The notes under the pieces: model-generated
Seen by the model: the letters and a program-made list of their open reading frames with translations, nothing else
What the model was told of the DNA's origin: nothing
Database searches by the model: none
Shown here: positions 46,370 through 55,908 of the stretch, in pieces
Position numbering within the stretch: the first letter of the stretch is position 1
Layout: every line of letters begins with the position of its first letter
Program-made: the position numbers and the translations under genes
Source of the DNA: Helicobacter sp. MIT 05-5293
GTDB lineage: Bacteria > Campylobacterota > Campylobacteria > Campylobacterales > Helicobacteraceae
Direction of reading: 5' to 3'
Length of the DNA: 64,000 bases
Assembly (NCBI RefSeq): GCF_000765665.2
Contig: NZ_JROZ02000003.1
Coordinates: 172,309-236,308, forward strand

Positions 46370-47749
46370 ATGAGAAAACAATGGATTGCTCATCGGCAAA
46401 ATGATCCCATCAAGACACAATTGGCTTATGCTAAAAAGGGAATTATCACAGAAGAAATGCGTTATATTGCAAATCTTGAGAATCTTCCTGCGGAACTCAT
46501 TATGAAAGAAGTCGCAAAAGGCAGGCTGATTATCCCTGCAAATATTAATCATCATAACCTTGAACCTATGGGTATTGGTGTCGCTTTGCGGACAAAGATC
46601 AATTCCAATATCGGCTCATCGCAAATCGTAGAGGATATTAACGAGGAAGTGCAAAAGCTTAAAGTTTCTATCAAATATGGTGCAGATACCGTGATGGATT
46701 TGAGCACAGGAGGAGATTTAGACAAGATTCGAGAGGCAATCATTGCTGCTTCAAGTGTGCCTATTGGCACTGTGCCGATGTATCAGATTCTTCACGATGT
46801 CAAAAATGATGTCTTAAAGCTTGATATTGAAACGATGCTTAATGTCTTAAGAAAGCAAGCAAAACAGGGCGTGAGTTATTTTACTATTCATTGTGGATTC
46901 TTATTAGAACATATGCCTGCAGTTTCTAAACGCAAGATGGGTATTGTGTCGCGTGGAGGAAGTCTTATGGCAAGTTGGATGTTGCACTATCATAAACAGA
47001 ATCCTTTCTATGAGTATTTTGATGAGATTCTAAAAATTTGCCAAGAATACGATGTGTCGCTGTCATTGGGGGATTCTTTGCGTCCGGGCTGTTTGGCTGA
47101 TGCAAGTGATGAAGCACAATTTGCGGAGTTAAAAGTATTGGGAGAATTAGCAAAAAGGGCTTATGATGCTGATGTGCAGGTGATGATTGAAGGACCCGGA
47201 CATGTGCCACTCAATCAGATTGAACGCAATGTGGAACTACAAAAAGAATATTGTAATGAAGCACCTTTTTATGTTTTAGGACCTTTAGTTACAGATATTG
47301 CGGCTGGGTATGACCATATTGCAAGTGCGATTGGAGCATGTGTGGCGGCGTGGAAAGGTGTCGCGATGCTGTGTTATGTAACGCCTAAGGAGCATTTGGG
47401 GTTGCCTAATGCAAATGATGTGCGTGAGGGGATTATCGCTTATAAAATTGCTGCACATGCTGCTGATATTGCAAGAGGGCGTGTTGGTGCAAGAGACAGA
47501 GATGATGCGATGAGTGATGCAAGGTATAGCTTTGATTGGAACAAACAATTTGAGTTAGCTCTTGATCCTGAAAGAGCGCGTGAATATCACGATGAAGCCT
47601 TGCCTCAAGAAGTTTTTAAAGATGCCGAGTTTTGCTCAATGTGTGGTCCAAAATTTTGCAGTTATAAAATCACGCAAGAGATTTTTAAGACATACAATAA
47701 GCCTCAAGGCGAGCAAACTCATAATGAAGCATTAGCTCAAAATAGTTAA
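46370..47749 (+). CDS. thiC: Phosphomethylpyrimidine synthase ThiC
   Basis: A 459-residue radical-SAM-type enzyme. It has [14 protein letters not shown], the core [20 protein letters not shown], and the C-terminal 4Fe-4S ligand set CSMCGPKFC (CX2CX4C). It converts aminoimidazole ribotide to HMP-P in thiamin synthesis. AAGGAAAAAA precedes ATG 46370. I see no TPP riboswitch in the 186-base gap upstream, so control must differ from that in most bacteria. Confidence 0.95.
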   Translation: MRKQWIAHRQNDPIKTQLAYAKKGIITEEMRYIANLENLPAELIMKEVAKGRLIIPANINHHNLEPMGIGVALRTKINSNIGSSQIVEDINEEVQKLKVSIKYGADTVMDLSTGGDLDKIREAIIAASSVPIGTVPMYQILHDVKNDVLKLDIETMLNVLRKQAKQGVSYFTIHCGFLLEHMPAVSKRKMGIVSRGGSLMASWMLHYHKQNPFYEYFDEILKICQEYDVSLSLGDSLRPGCLADASDEAQFAELKVLGELAKRAYDADVQVMIEGPGHVPLNQIERNVELQKEYCNEAPFYVLGPLVTDIAAGYDHIASAIGACVAAWKGVAMLCYVTPKEHLGLPNANDVREGIIAYKIAAHAADIARGRVGARDRDDAMSDARYSFDWNKQFELALDPERAREYHDEALPQEVFKDAEFCSMCGPKFCSYKITQEIFKTYNKPQGEQTHNEALAQNS

Positions 47750-47779
47750 ATCCAATATCTAAATATTAAGGAGTAGAAA

Positions 47780-48079
47780 ATGAGTGCATTATTTGTGTGT
47801 ATGGTGGATTATCTTCAGCCTTATGAAAAAGTGCAAGAAGTGCTTGCTTCTCATCGAGAATATCTCAAAAAGGGCTATGAAAAGGGCATTTTGCTTGCTT
47901 CTGGTCCAAGAAACCCTAAAGATGGCGGGATTATCATCGGACGATTTAAAGACAAAGCCGATGCTTTAGCATTTTCAAAGCAAGATCCTTTTTGCTTACA
48001 GAATCTTGCAGAATATCGTATTTTTGAATTTGAGCCTGTTTTGCATGCGGAGATTTTAACATCGTTTTTAGAACAATGA
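47780..48079 (+). CDS. YciI-like protein
   Basis: A 99-residue YCII-domain protein (FVCMVDYLQPYEKVQEVLASHREYLKKGYEKG; ASGPRNPKDGGIIIGRF; KQDPFCLQNLAEYRIFEF). The conserved His in SHREYL and Asp in KQDPF are present. Its family forms small ferredoxin-like dimers of mostly unknown function. It lies 30 bases after thiC with AAGGAG before its ATG, so it is probably in the same transcript. Confidence 0.82.
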   Translation: MSALFVCMVDYLQPYEKVQEVLASHREYLKKGYEKGILLASGPRNPKDGGIIIGRFKDKADALAFSKQDPFCLQNLAEYRIFEFEPVLHAEILTSFLEQ

Positions 48080-48302
48080 CAGACAAATAAATGACAAATG
48101 CAATACAAAGTATGCAGATTCTAGACTCTATAAGCTAGAAACTCAAAGAAAGAATAAGCCATTTTAGAATCTCTTGAAGCGAACACACCTAAAATAAAAA
48201 GCAATTGTCTCTAAAATCGCTTTAAGCCTTTTTGTAAAGTATGATTTTACTCATATAAAGGCATTTTTACACCGGCTTGACTAACCCTAACAAAGGATAC
48301 AA

Positions 48303-51300
48303 ATGATTTACACGCCTTTATCACTTCAAAGCTTTATCGCCTCATACACGCCCTTGTCTCCCACTACAGAGTTACTTTCTAGCTTTACAAAGAGTCTAGA
48401 ATCTTACCGCACAAAGTTAGAATCTGCCAAAGATTCTAGCTCTTCTCAAGAAGACTTTGCGAAAAATATCTTACGCGATGTGTTGCAAAATTGTTTTGGT
48501 TATGAATGTAATACGAAAGATAAAATTGATTTAGCCATTTATGAGGAAGGGGAAGTGCGAGTGATTATAGAATGTAAGAATCCAAACAGCAAAGAGTTTG
48601 TAGCTAGCGGGGGGGGGGGGTAAGCAAGATTTAGTAGATTTATTTCAGCCTACTTTGCCACTTGATTTTAGCCCCATACAAACCCAAGAAAATACTCAAA
48701 CTTTAGAATCTAAAGCCTTTTATCAGTCTATCCTTTATTATCTCAAAGAGCATCTTACGCATAAAAACAACAACCTAACACATATTATCCTAACCAATTA
48801 TAATGATTTTTATCTGATTGATGCTAAAGCCTACCTACCATTAAGCAAAGAAAGTGCTATCAAAAAAGCCTTTACTAATCACGAAAAGGGTAGGGGTAAT
48901 GACATCAGCACAAGGGCGTTTTATGAAGAACTAAAATCGATTTTACCTAAACTTGACTACAATATACCCTATACGCATTTTAGCTTAGAATCTATCCCCG
49001 ATGCCTCCACTCTAGCACTCATTTATCAAGCCCTAAGCCCTGCTGTGCTACTCAAAGCCAAAAGCTATATTGATGCTAATACGCTAAATATTGGATTCTA
49101 TAATGAGTTGCTCTATATCTTGGGTTTGGAAGAAATAAGTCAAAATGGTAAAATCCTAATCCAGCCTAGCCACACGACAAATACCCTTTTAGACGCACTT
49201 TGCAATGTCTTTAATTATGAGCGAAAGAGTCATTTTGAGGAGATTTTCAGCCTCCTTACCACTTGGAATAACCGCCTTTTATTCTTAAGACTTTTAGATT
49301 CAATGCTCCTTAGTTTTAAGCATATCAGCAAGCCATTTTTAAGCATTGAATCTATTCCTAACTTTAGCACTCTTGACACGCTCTTTTTTGATGTCTTAGC
49401 AAAGCTAGAAGACAAAAGAGATGCAGGGATTCCACAAGCTCTTGCAAATATCCCTTATCTTAACTCAAGCCTTTTTGATAAAACATCGCTTGAGATTGAG
49501 GGCAAAGAAATCAAGCTTTTAGATTCTAAGCCTTTGGCTGTGTATAAAGATTCTATCCTCTATAAGGATAAATCCTATCAATTTACTAAACTCCCACTTT
49601 TAGAATATCTGTTTGCTTTTTTGCAAGCTTATGATTTTACTACCACACAAGCCGATATAAAAAATCACATTAAGACTAACTATGACAAACTTATCAATTC
49701 AGCTGTGCTTGGGCTTGTCTTTGAAAAGCTCAATGGCTATAAAGAGGGGAGCTTCTACACCCCTAGCTTTATCACTAGCTTTATGTGCAAGGAATCTTTA
49801 CAAAGAGTAGTGATTGAGAAGTTTAATACTGCTAAGAATTGGGATTGTAAAGACTTAGAATCTCTTAAAACAAGGCTTGATAAGCTCACAGATTCTAAAG
49901 AGGGCTACAAAGAAGCAAATGCAATCTTTGATAGTATCAAGCTCTGCGACCCTGCTGTGGGTAGCGGGCATTTTCTCGTCTCTGCACTTAATGAAATGAT
50001 AGCCCTTAAATTTGAGCTTAGAATCCTTTGCGATGAAGATTCTAATCTCTTAAAAAACATTGTGCTAGAAGTGATAAATGATGAAATTGTGATTAGGGAT
50101 TCTAATAACGCGCTTTTTACCTACACACTCCCAGCGCATGAAAATATAGAATTTCATACGATTCAAAAGACTATCTTTTATACCAAACGCAAACTCATTG
50201 AATCCTGCCTCTTTGGTGTAGATATTAACCCAAACTCTTGCGAGATTACCAAGCTTCGCCTGTGGATTGAGCTCCTTAAATCTAGCTATTATAAAGACAT
50301 TCCGAATAAAATGCTAGAAACTTTGCCCAATATTGATATTAATATCAAGTGTGGGAATAGTCTTGTGAGCAATATTACACTGGATATGACTAAAGACGCA
50401 TTGATTAAAAGGCTTAAAAATATTTTATCAAAAAAGGCGACTTTGGAATTTTCAAGTGAAGTTCAGGCTATTGCAAATGATTTGCAAAACAAACTCCCCC
50501 AAAAGATAGAAGACTACAAAAATGCAGTAAATAATTACAAAAACGAGACCAACGCTGACCTTAAGGCACTGCACAAAGAGACAATCAAAGAATGCCAAGA
50601 GTTTATCATAGAGCTTTTTTATAAAATGAGCAATGAATACAGAATCTTTAAAGAAAATCTCGCAAACTACCTCAAAAACTTTGGATATTGTGGTGTTGAT
50701 GAGGGTAAAATTAAAAATCAACCTTTAGATTCTGACATCAAAAAGAAGCTCAATGATTATATTGTCGCCTTTAACTTCCACAAAACCCTTGAAATCCCCA
50801 AAGATTCTGCGGGATTTGTAGAAAAAGAGCTTATAGAGCTTGTGCAATCTTTGCAAAAATATGAGAATCTCAAAAGCAACCAAAGCACCTTTGAATGGCG
50901 GTTTGCATTTCCTGAAGTGTTAGATAGTAATGGAGACTTTATGGGGTTTGATTTGGTGATTGGGAATCCGCCGTATGGTGTAGAGCTTACCTCACAAGAA
51001 AGAGAAATGTATAAAAAGACTTATTCAACTTCACAAACCAACACCGCAGCTTTGTTTATATATCTTAGCGATAAAATCCTAAGCACTCAAGGCATTAATA
51101 CTCTTATCGTGCCAAAATCACTCAACTATGTCGCTAAATGGGAAGATGTAAGGGAATTTATCAAGCCTAGTATGTATCTACTTGCAGATTGTGGCAAGGC
51201 GTGGAGCTATGTTTTACTTGAAATGGTAATTTTTGCTAGACAAAAGGGCATCATAACCCAAACCTATAAAACACATTTTTTAAGTAATGCGAGTAAGTCT

Positions 51301-52317
51301 CAAATCCCTTGTCATTCTGAGCAAAGTGAAGAATCTCGCCCGATTCGTGGTGCGGAAATCGTGGAAAAAGGAGGCAGTAGTGCCTCCGCACGATTGAAGC
51401 TAGAAGCGGAATCAAGCGAGGCTCTCCCCTTGATTGCCGAAAAAGCGGAGACTTTTTCGCGGGTTAAGGGGAGTGAGGAGGGGATAAACCCCTTTTTGCG
51501 AAATAAAGACAATAAACAAAACTTTGAATCTTTTCAAATAGAGAAGAATCAAGAAGATTCTAGCCATGCCCAAAATATGAAAAACACAACCACCACTGCT
51601 CCCATAGTGATTGATAAAAAACTCATTGAGAAGTTTGGGGGAATATTTATCAATGGACTTAGCGAAAAAGAGATTTGTTTAGGGATAAAAATGGCACAAT
51701 CACACTATAAGCTTGAGAAATATCATAAAAACATAAAGGGTTGTTCTATGCAGTCTTATCTCAAAGAAAAGGGTTGCTATGCCTACATAGGAGGCAAACA
51801 AATCAATCGTTTTGGGATTGTGGGCATCAAAGGTTTTTGCGATAAAAAACACAATGCAGGGGAGATACTGCCAAATGCTTTATTGACACAAGACATAGTA
51901 GCTCATATCACTAAACCTAAGAATCATATAAAAATTATTGCTTGTATTCCAAATCGTGAGGTATTAGTTTTAAATACTATTAATCAGCTTGTTTTTGAGG
52001 ATATAAATGTGAAATTAGCTTGGGCTATTTTGAATTCAAATCTTATTAATTGGTATTGCTATAAATTTATTTTTTCAAACTCTATCCGAACAATGCACCT
52101 TAACAGCTATGCAATAAATAAAATCCCAATCCCCAAAATCACAAAACAAAACCAAAACATCGCAGATTCTATTATTGCTTTAGTCGATGAGATTCTAGCA
52201 ATCAAAGCAAAAGATTCCACCACCAACACAAGCGAGCTAGAATCTGAAATTAATAGTTTGGTGTATGCGCTTTATGATTTAAATGAAGAAGAGATAAAAA
52301 TTATAGAAGATAGTTAA
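48303..52317 (+). CDS. Type IIG restriction-modification enzyme, frameshifted at a G12 tract (phase OFF)
   Basis: ATG 48303 opens a PD-(D/E)XK nuclease domain (DLAIYEEGEVRVIIECK; Asp77, Glu90, Lys92) that runs into a G12 tract (48609-48620) and stops at 48623 after 106 residues. The rest of the protein reads in another frame to 52317. G11 or G14 would join them into about 1340 residues. Downstream are motif I DPAVGSGHF (49948-49974), motif IV NPPYG (from 50964) and a C-terminal target-recognition region. One chain thus cuts and methylates adenine. OFF leaves only the nuclease fragment, with no methyltransferase. An in-frame palindromic insertion lies near 51300-51505. The recognition sequence is not predictable. 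Confidence 0.85.
48609..48620. repeat. G12 contingency tract in the Type IIG enzyme (out of frame)
   Basis: Twelve Gs follow KEFVAS. The continuation KQDLVDLFQPTLPLDF lies in the shifted frame right after it. G11 or G14 would be ON. Confidence 0.9.
51300..51505 (+). mobile_element. Palindromic repeat element inserted in frame in the Type IIG gene
   Basis: This stretch encodes CHSEQSEESRPIRGAEIVE and on to GINPFLRNK, a composition unlike the rest of the enzyme. It begins with GTCATTCTGAGC-AAAGTGAAGAA, a word typical of dispersed intergenic repeats. It contains three perfect inverted repeats: GGAGGCA/TGCCTCC (51370-51387), CTCCCCTT/AAGGGGAG (51424-51431 with 51466-51473) and, nested inside, CGAAAAAG/CTTTTTCG (51438-51459). 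The frame stays open through it. The limits are approximate and the mobile nature is inferred. Confidence 0.5.
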
Positions 52318-53105
52318 TACCCATAATAGTAGATTCCATAATTGACAAAGATTCTGATGCGCGTTTTGGTAGTAGGGTGTGGATAATCTTTATAGGCGAT
52401 TTCAATCGTTCGTTCGCTATTGCGATCAAGCAGCATATAGTTTGAAGAAACAATGATTTTTAAATCGCTAATGTCGCCATTAGGATAGAGGAAAAATTCT
52501 ACCGCACTCAAGCCTTCTTGTCCTAGCCGAATCGCGCTTGGAGGGTATTGTAAATAACGTTGTGTGATGCGCCCGATGTCGCGTAGATTATTAATCAGAA
52601 ATTCTTGTTCGGCTAATCCGTAGTCGCCAAACTCTTCACCATAAAGCTCCTCAATATCTCTTCTAGTGGTGCTATCGACCTTAGGGAATTTTGCTAAAGC
52701 TTTGATATGGCTAGGATTGGGATTAGGTGTATCTTGTTTGTTTTTGTTTGTGTGTTTTCCATCATAAAGACTAAGAGAGTTTAGATCAATAGAACGCGGT
52801 GTTTCTGGTGTCTGAAGTGGTGATTCGCTATGGGGTTGTGAAGAATCTTGTAGTGTTGGGATTGTTTGAGAAGAAGATGCTTGAGAAGAGTTGGAAGATT
52901 GACTAGGCGGTGAGAAAATATCATCATTGCCAATAATTTGGAATCCTGCTACTTTCATTTTTGGATCAAGGGAAGTGCCTTTTTTGAATTGTAGTTGATT
53001 TATCTGAAAAAAAAGAATGCTTAATACTAAAAAATGCGCAATCAGCGAAAAAATAAGGCATACAAAAAGCCTTGAGTTATTTTCTTCTTGAAGGTTTTTC
53101 ATCAT
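52314..53105 (-). CDS. TonB-like C-terminal domain protein
   Basis: A 263-residue protein with one N-terminal membrane helix (residues 13-36), a Ser/Gln/Pro-rich linker and a TonB-type C-terminal domain (YLQYPPSAIRLGQEGLSAVEFFLYPNGDISDLKIIVSS). It could transduce proton-motive energy to an outer-membrane receptor. However, it starts inside the fliO gene (29-base overlap), so a flagellar or envelope role is also possible. No ExbBD or receptor gene is adjacent. Its 3' end overlaps the restriction gene stop by 4 bases (convergent). Confidence 0.75.
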   Translation of the reverse strand: MMKNLQEENNSRLFVCLIFSLIAHFLVLSILFFQINQLQFKKGTSLDPKMKVAGFQIIGNDDIFSPPSQSSNSSQASSSQTIPTLQDSSQPHSESPLQTPETPRSIDLNSLSLYDGKHTNKNKQDTPNPNPSHIKALAKFPKVDSTTRRDIEELYGEEFGDYGLAEQEFLINNLRDIGRITQRYLQYPPSAIRLGQEGLSAVEFFLYPNGDISDLKIIVSSNYMLLDRNSERTIEIAYKDYPHPTTKTRIRIFVNYGIYYYGY

Positions 53106-54024
53106 CTTGTAGGTATTGGGATAAACGTTCTTTTTTTTGTTCTAAGAGTCTTGCAAATTGATCATCAAGCATAATCTGCTCTTGTGTGCTAATATCTTGA
53201 GGAATCGGATAGCGATCAATAAGTGTAGTGCTATTCATACCAATCAGAAGCAAATAGCGGTAGCCATTGGATTCAATGGTGAGAATCCGATTTTTAGAAT
53301 CAATATTTTTTTGCGAGACAATATCGACTTTTGTCGGGTCAAAATGTTCTTTTTTGGTGTTAAATTTACCCAAATAGCCCGGGAAATTTTTCTTGCTCAC
53401 AATATATTTTTTGACAATCCATAAAACCAACACTAAAAGTGCCATTACGCCAAGCACAGCAATATAACGCCATGTGTCAATACCTAGATCATTTTTAAGT
53501 GGTAGGGTTGTCTGAAGCTGTGGATTTTGTGTATTGGAGATTACAGAATCTGTCGGATTTTGATGTGTGGGTATGGGTGGATTGACAGATTCAAGGGTAG
53601 GGGCGATGAGAGGTTCATTGAGGGATTTATCGACCAAGAGGTCTAATTGTGATTTGGGCGGGGTAGTTGCATGGAAGATGATTTTAATCATATCACCTTT
53701 TGAAGATTTTCGCATAGTTACTTTTATCGTTTGTGGGTCGCCGATGCCTAGTATATAGAGATTGTCTTGAATATTAAAAATTTGCACTTCGCTTAGGAAA
53801 AAATTTTTTAAAGGGTGATTTTTGGAGGCAGCTTGAATCTGTGGCAGTATAATACCTTTGTAGTTTTCTTTTTCTGTGAGTTTGGGATTGTGATTGTAAG
53901 GGGTTTGTGTATGGATTGTCAGCTCGAAAGTATCGGGATTTTGGGTAAAATCAATATGATTAACTTGCGTATTGGCAAATAGGATATGGCAACCTAGCAG
54001 GCAAAGTATAATTAATAATCTCAT
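53077..54024 (-). CDS. fliO: Flagellar biosynthesis protein FliO
   Basis: A 315-residue protein. It has a signal peptide (LLIILCLLGCHILFA), a periplasmic AMIN-like domain to about residue 130, a Pro/Thr linker, a transmembrane helix near 190-212 (YIAVLGVMALLVLVLWIV) and a FliO cytoplasmic domain with ILTIESNGYRYLLLIGMNSTTLIDRYPI. It is longer than enterobacterial FliO, as in Campylobacter and Helicobacter. FliO helps assemble the FliPQR export gate. It lies 11 bases after fliN. Confidence 0.8.
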   Translation of the reverse strand: MRLLIILCLLGCHILFANTQVNHIDFTQNPDTFELTIHTQTPYNHNPKLTEKENYKGIILPQIQAASKNHPLKNFFLSEVQIFNIQDNLYILGIGDPQTIKVTMRKSSKGDMIKIIFHATTPPKSQLDLLVDKSLNEPLIAPTLESVNPPIPTHQNPTDSVISNTQNPQLQTTLPLKNDLGIDTWRYIAVLGVMALLVLVLWIVKKYIVSKKNFPGYLGKFNTKKEHFDPTKVDIVSQKNIDSKNRILTIESNGYRYLLLIGMNSTTLIDRYPIPQDISTQEQIMLDDQFARLLEQKKERLSQYLQDDEKPSRRK

Positions 54025-54035
54025 TATAAAAGAAG

Positions 54036-54392
54036 CTATTTGTTATTCTCACGAGTGAGGTAATAAACAATCGCATTAGAATCGAGGATTTCATTGATAC
54101 GAATGGCTAGATTTCGCTCATACACCATCACTTCACCTTTACCAATCACTCGTCCATTGATAAAAGTTTCGATGCTTTCCCCTGCAGGTTTGCCTAAGTC
54201 AATGATTGAGCCTTTTTCAAAGCGTAAAATTTCACCCAAAGGAATCTTTGTGTTGCCTAATTCTGCATTGAAAACTACCTCCATATCCAAGAGACCGGTA
54301 TAGTTTTTCATCATATCTTCTAAATAGGTCGCAAGCTCAATTTCTTTAGCAGTATGGATTCTTTGTTTGTCTAAAATGCTTTCGCTAGCCAT
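54036..54392 (-). CDS. fliN: Flagellar motor switch protein FliN
   Basis: A 118-residue protein with the SpoA/C-ring domain: LLDMEVVFNAELGNTKIPLGEILRFEKGSIIDLGKPAGESIETFINGRVIGKGEV. It forms the bottom of the C ring and docks export substrates. It directly follows the CheX-like gene (one base between) and precedes fliO. H. pylori has fliN (HP0584) beside nth in the same order. Confidence 0.93.
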   Translation of the reverse strand: MASESILDKQRIHTAKEIELATYLEDMMKNYTGLLDMEVVFNAELGNTKIPLGEILRFEKGSIIDLGKPAGESIETFINGRVIGKGEVMVYERNLAIRINEILDSNAIVYYLTRENNK

Positions 54393-54393
54393 T

Positions 54394-54798
54394 TTAGTTT
54401 GTCCTTCTCATATAGATGCTACACCTTCCTTCTTCAAGTCTAAAATGCAAACCATGGTCATAATTGCTAATCAAACGATGTCCTAAATATTCGGGTGTAG
54501 AAATGTTAAAATGTTTTCCCATTTCCTCCACCATTACTTTTGCTCGTCCAACGGTTAAGTTTGCGAGTTCTCTTGCCATATCTTCTAATGTCAATTCATC
54601 AGGATCATGCTCATCAAGAAAGTATTTGCACATAATCTGCAAAAATTCTTTATTGAAAAGCAAATAAACATCGTTGTGTGTGCCTAGCATACTGATCTTT
54701 GTCAAATAACCTTTTTTAAGAGGCATAATTGAATCTCGTGGAACTTGATTGATACTTTTTTTAATAATATCAAAAAAGCTACTATGAATAATGTCCAT
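54394..54798 (-). CDS. CheX-like / CheC-family protein
   Basis: A 134-residue protein. The helix EDMARELANLTVGRAKVMVEEMG (about residues 76-98) carries the E-x2-N pattern of CheC/CheX/FliY phosphatases, which remove phosphate from CheY-P. YKGYLTKISMLG-type beta strands precede it. It is fused to nothing and sits right before fliN, so it may be a stand-alone counterpart of FliY's CheC domain acting at the motor. Phosphatase activity is inferred. Helicobacter also has a distant CheZ, so the two would need separate roles. Confidence 0.68.
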   Translation of the reverse strand: MDIIHSSFFDIIKKSINQVPRDSIMPLKKGYLTKISMLGTHNDVYLLFNKEFLQIMCKYFLDEHDPDELTLEDMARELANLTVGRAKVMVEEMGKHFNISTPEYLGHRLISNYDHGLHFRLEEGRCSIYMRRTN

Positions 54799-54854
54799 AA
54801 CTTCACCTCACCACAAAAACTAAGAGTCTATGTAATTATATAATATTTTTTAAC

Positions 54855-55565
54855 TTAAATAGGTTTAAAATTGGATTTATTTTGACAAAATGGAGCAATA
54901 AAACAACTTTCACACATTGGTTTAAGAGCTTTGCAAGTATAGCGACCAAATAAAACAAAGGCTTGATGCAAAATACACAAGTGATCACCAAAAAGTTTAG
55001 CAAGCTCTGATTCTGTTTGTAGAGCGGTTTTTGCGTTGCTTAATCCCAAACGATGAGATACGCGAAAAACATGCGTATCCACTGCCATATAATTTTGTTC
55101 AAAGAACTCTATTAAGACAACATTGGCAGTTTTTTGTCCAACTCCCGCTAATGTTTTTAGCTCTGCTTGTGTGGTGGGAATGACGCCGTTAAATTCTTGC
55201 ATTACTTGATTCGCCATTTTGTGTAAATGTGAAGCCTTATTGTTAAAAAACGAAACAGATTTAATTATCATCTTAATATCTTCAATATTGGCTTGACTTA
55301 AAGACTGAACATCTGGATATTTTTCAAAAAGCGCAGGTGTAACGATATTGACACGCTTATCAGTGCATTGAGCCGACAACATAACAGCAACAAGTAATTC
55401 ATAGAGATTCCGATAATGCAACTCTGTTTTAGCGTCTTTGTAATGCTCTAGGAATAATTGTTTAATCTGCTCTATGTCTTGTTTGTTCCATTTTTTTGCT
55501 GTCCTTTGGGATTTTTTGGGTAAAACAGATTCTGTGTTTGTGGATTTTTGTGGAACTTTTGGCAT
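54855..55565 (-). CDS. nth: Endonuclease III
   Basis: A 236-residue DNA glycosylase/AP lyase. It has VAVMLSAQCTDKRVN, the helix-hairpin-helix LKTLAGVGQKTANVVL with catalytic Lys, the following VDTHVFRVSHRLGL with catalytic Asp, and the 4Fe-4S set CKALKPMCESCFIAPFC (CX6CX2CX5C). It removes oxidised pyrimidines. The first 30 residues are a Lys/Ser-rich extension longer than in E. coli. The same neighbours are found in H. pylori HP0584-HP0585. Confidence 0.94.
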   Translation of the reverse strand: MPKVPQKSTNTESVLPKKSQRTAKKWNKQDIEQIKQLFLEHYKDAKTELHYRNLYELLVAVMLSAQCTDKRVNIVTPALFEKYPDVQSLSQANIEDIKMIIKSVSFFNNKASHLHKMANQVMQEFNGVIPTTQAELKTLAGVGQKTANVVLIEFFEQNYMAVDTHVFRVSHRLGLSNAKTALQTESELAKLFGDHLCILHQAFVLFGRYTCKALKPMCESCFIAPFCQNKSNFKPI

Positions 55566-55593
55566 TTATTTAATCCTAAAAAATTCTAAAAAT

Positions 55594-55875
55594 TTATACT
55601 GCGGGTAGCAAATCATCATTACTTTGAATCTGGGCAATTTCTTGCGTTTTGACCTCTTGCACTTCGATTTTTTGTGCTTCGCTATCACGCAAGGCAATTT
55701 GCACACCATTAATCATAATTGCGATGGCTAATGAACCTATGGAACGCGCAGTTACATGGAATGTCTTGCCCTTTGTAATGCCTAAAGTAATAAAACGATT
55801 TTTTAAAACGCTATCTTGTGTGTTTAATGATAAAACTTGATACATTTTTCCATTTTGGGCGTCATAAAGTGTCAT
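55594..55875 (-). CDS. FeoA-domain protein
   Basis: A 93-residue SH3-like FeoA domain (FITLGITKGKTFHVTARSIGSLAIAIMINGVQIALRDSEAQKIEV) with a short acidic tail. FeoA supports the FeoB ferrous iron transporter, and no feoB is adjacent. It lies 28 bases upstream of nth, whose product carries an iron-sulfur cluster. Stand-alone FeoA of this sort is seen in other Helicobacter. Confidence 0.8.
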   Translation of the reverse strand: MTLYDAQNGKMYQVLSLNTQDSVLKNRFITLGITKGKTFHVTARSIGSLAIAIMINGVQIALRDSEAQKIEVQEVKTQEIAQIQSNDDLLPAV

Positions 55876-55908
55876 TTTTATCCTTTTTATTTTTGATTAT
55901 ATCAAATT

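Noticed and set aside
48655..52317. The 1220-residue downstream part of the Type IIG enzyme as a separate methyltransferase gene
   Set aside because: The only start is a TTG without a ribosome site, and the frame is open back to the G tract where the nuclease domain ends. A slipped single gene explains it better.
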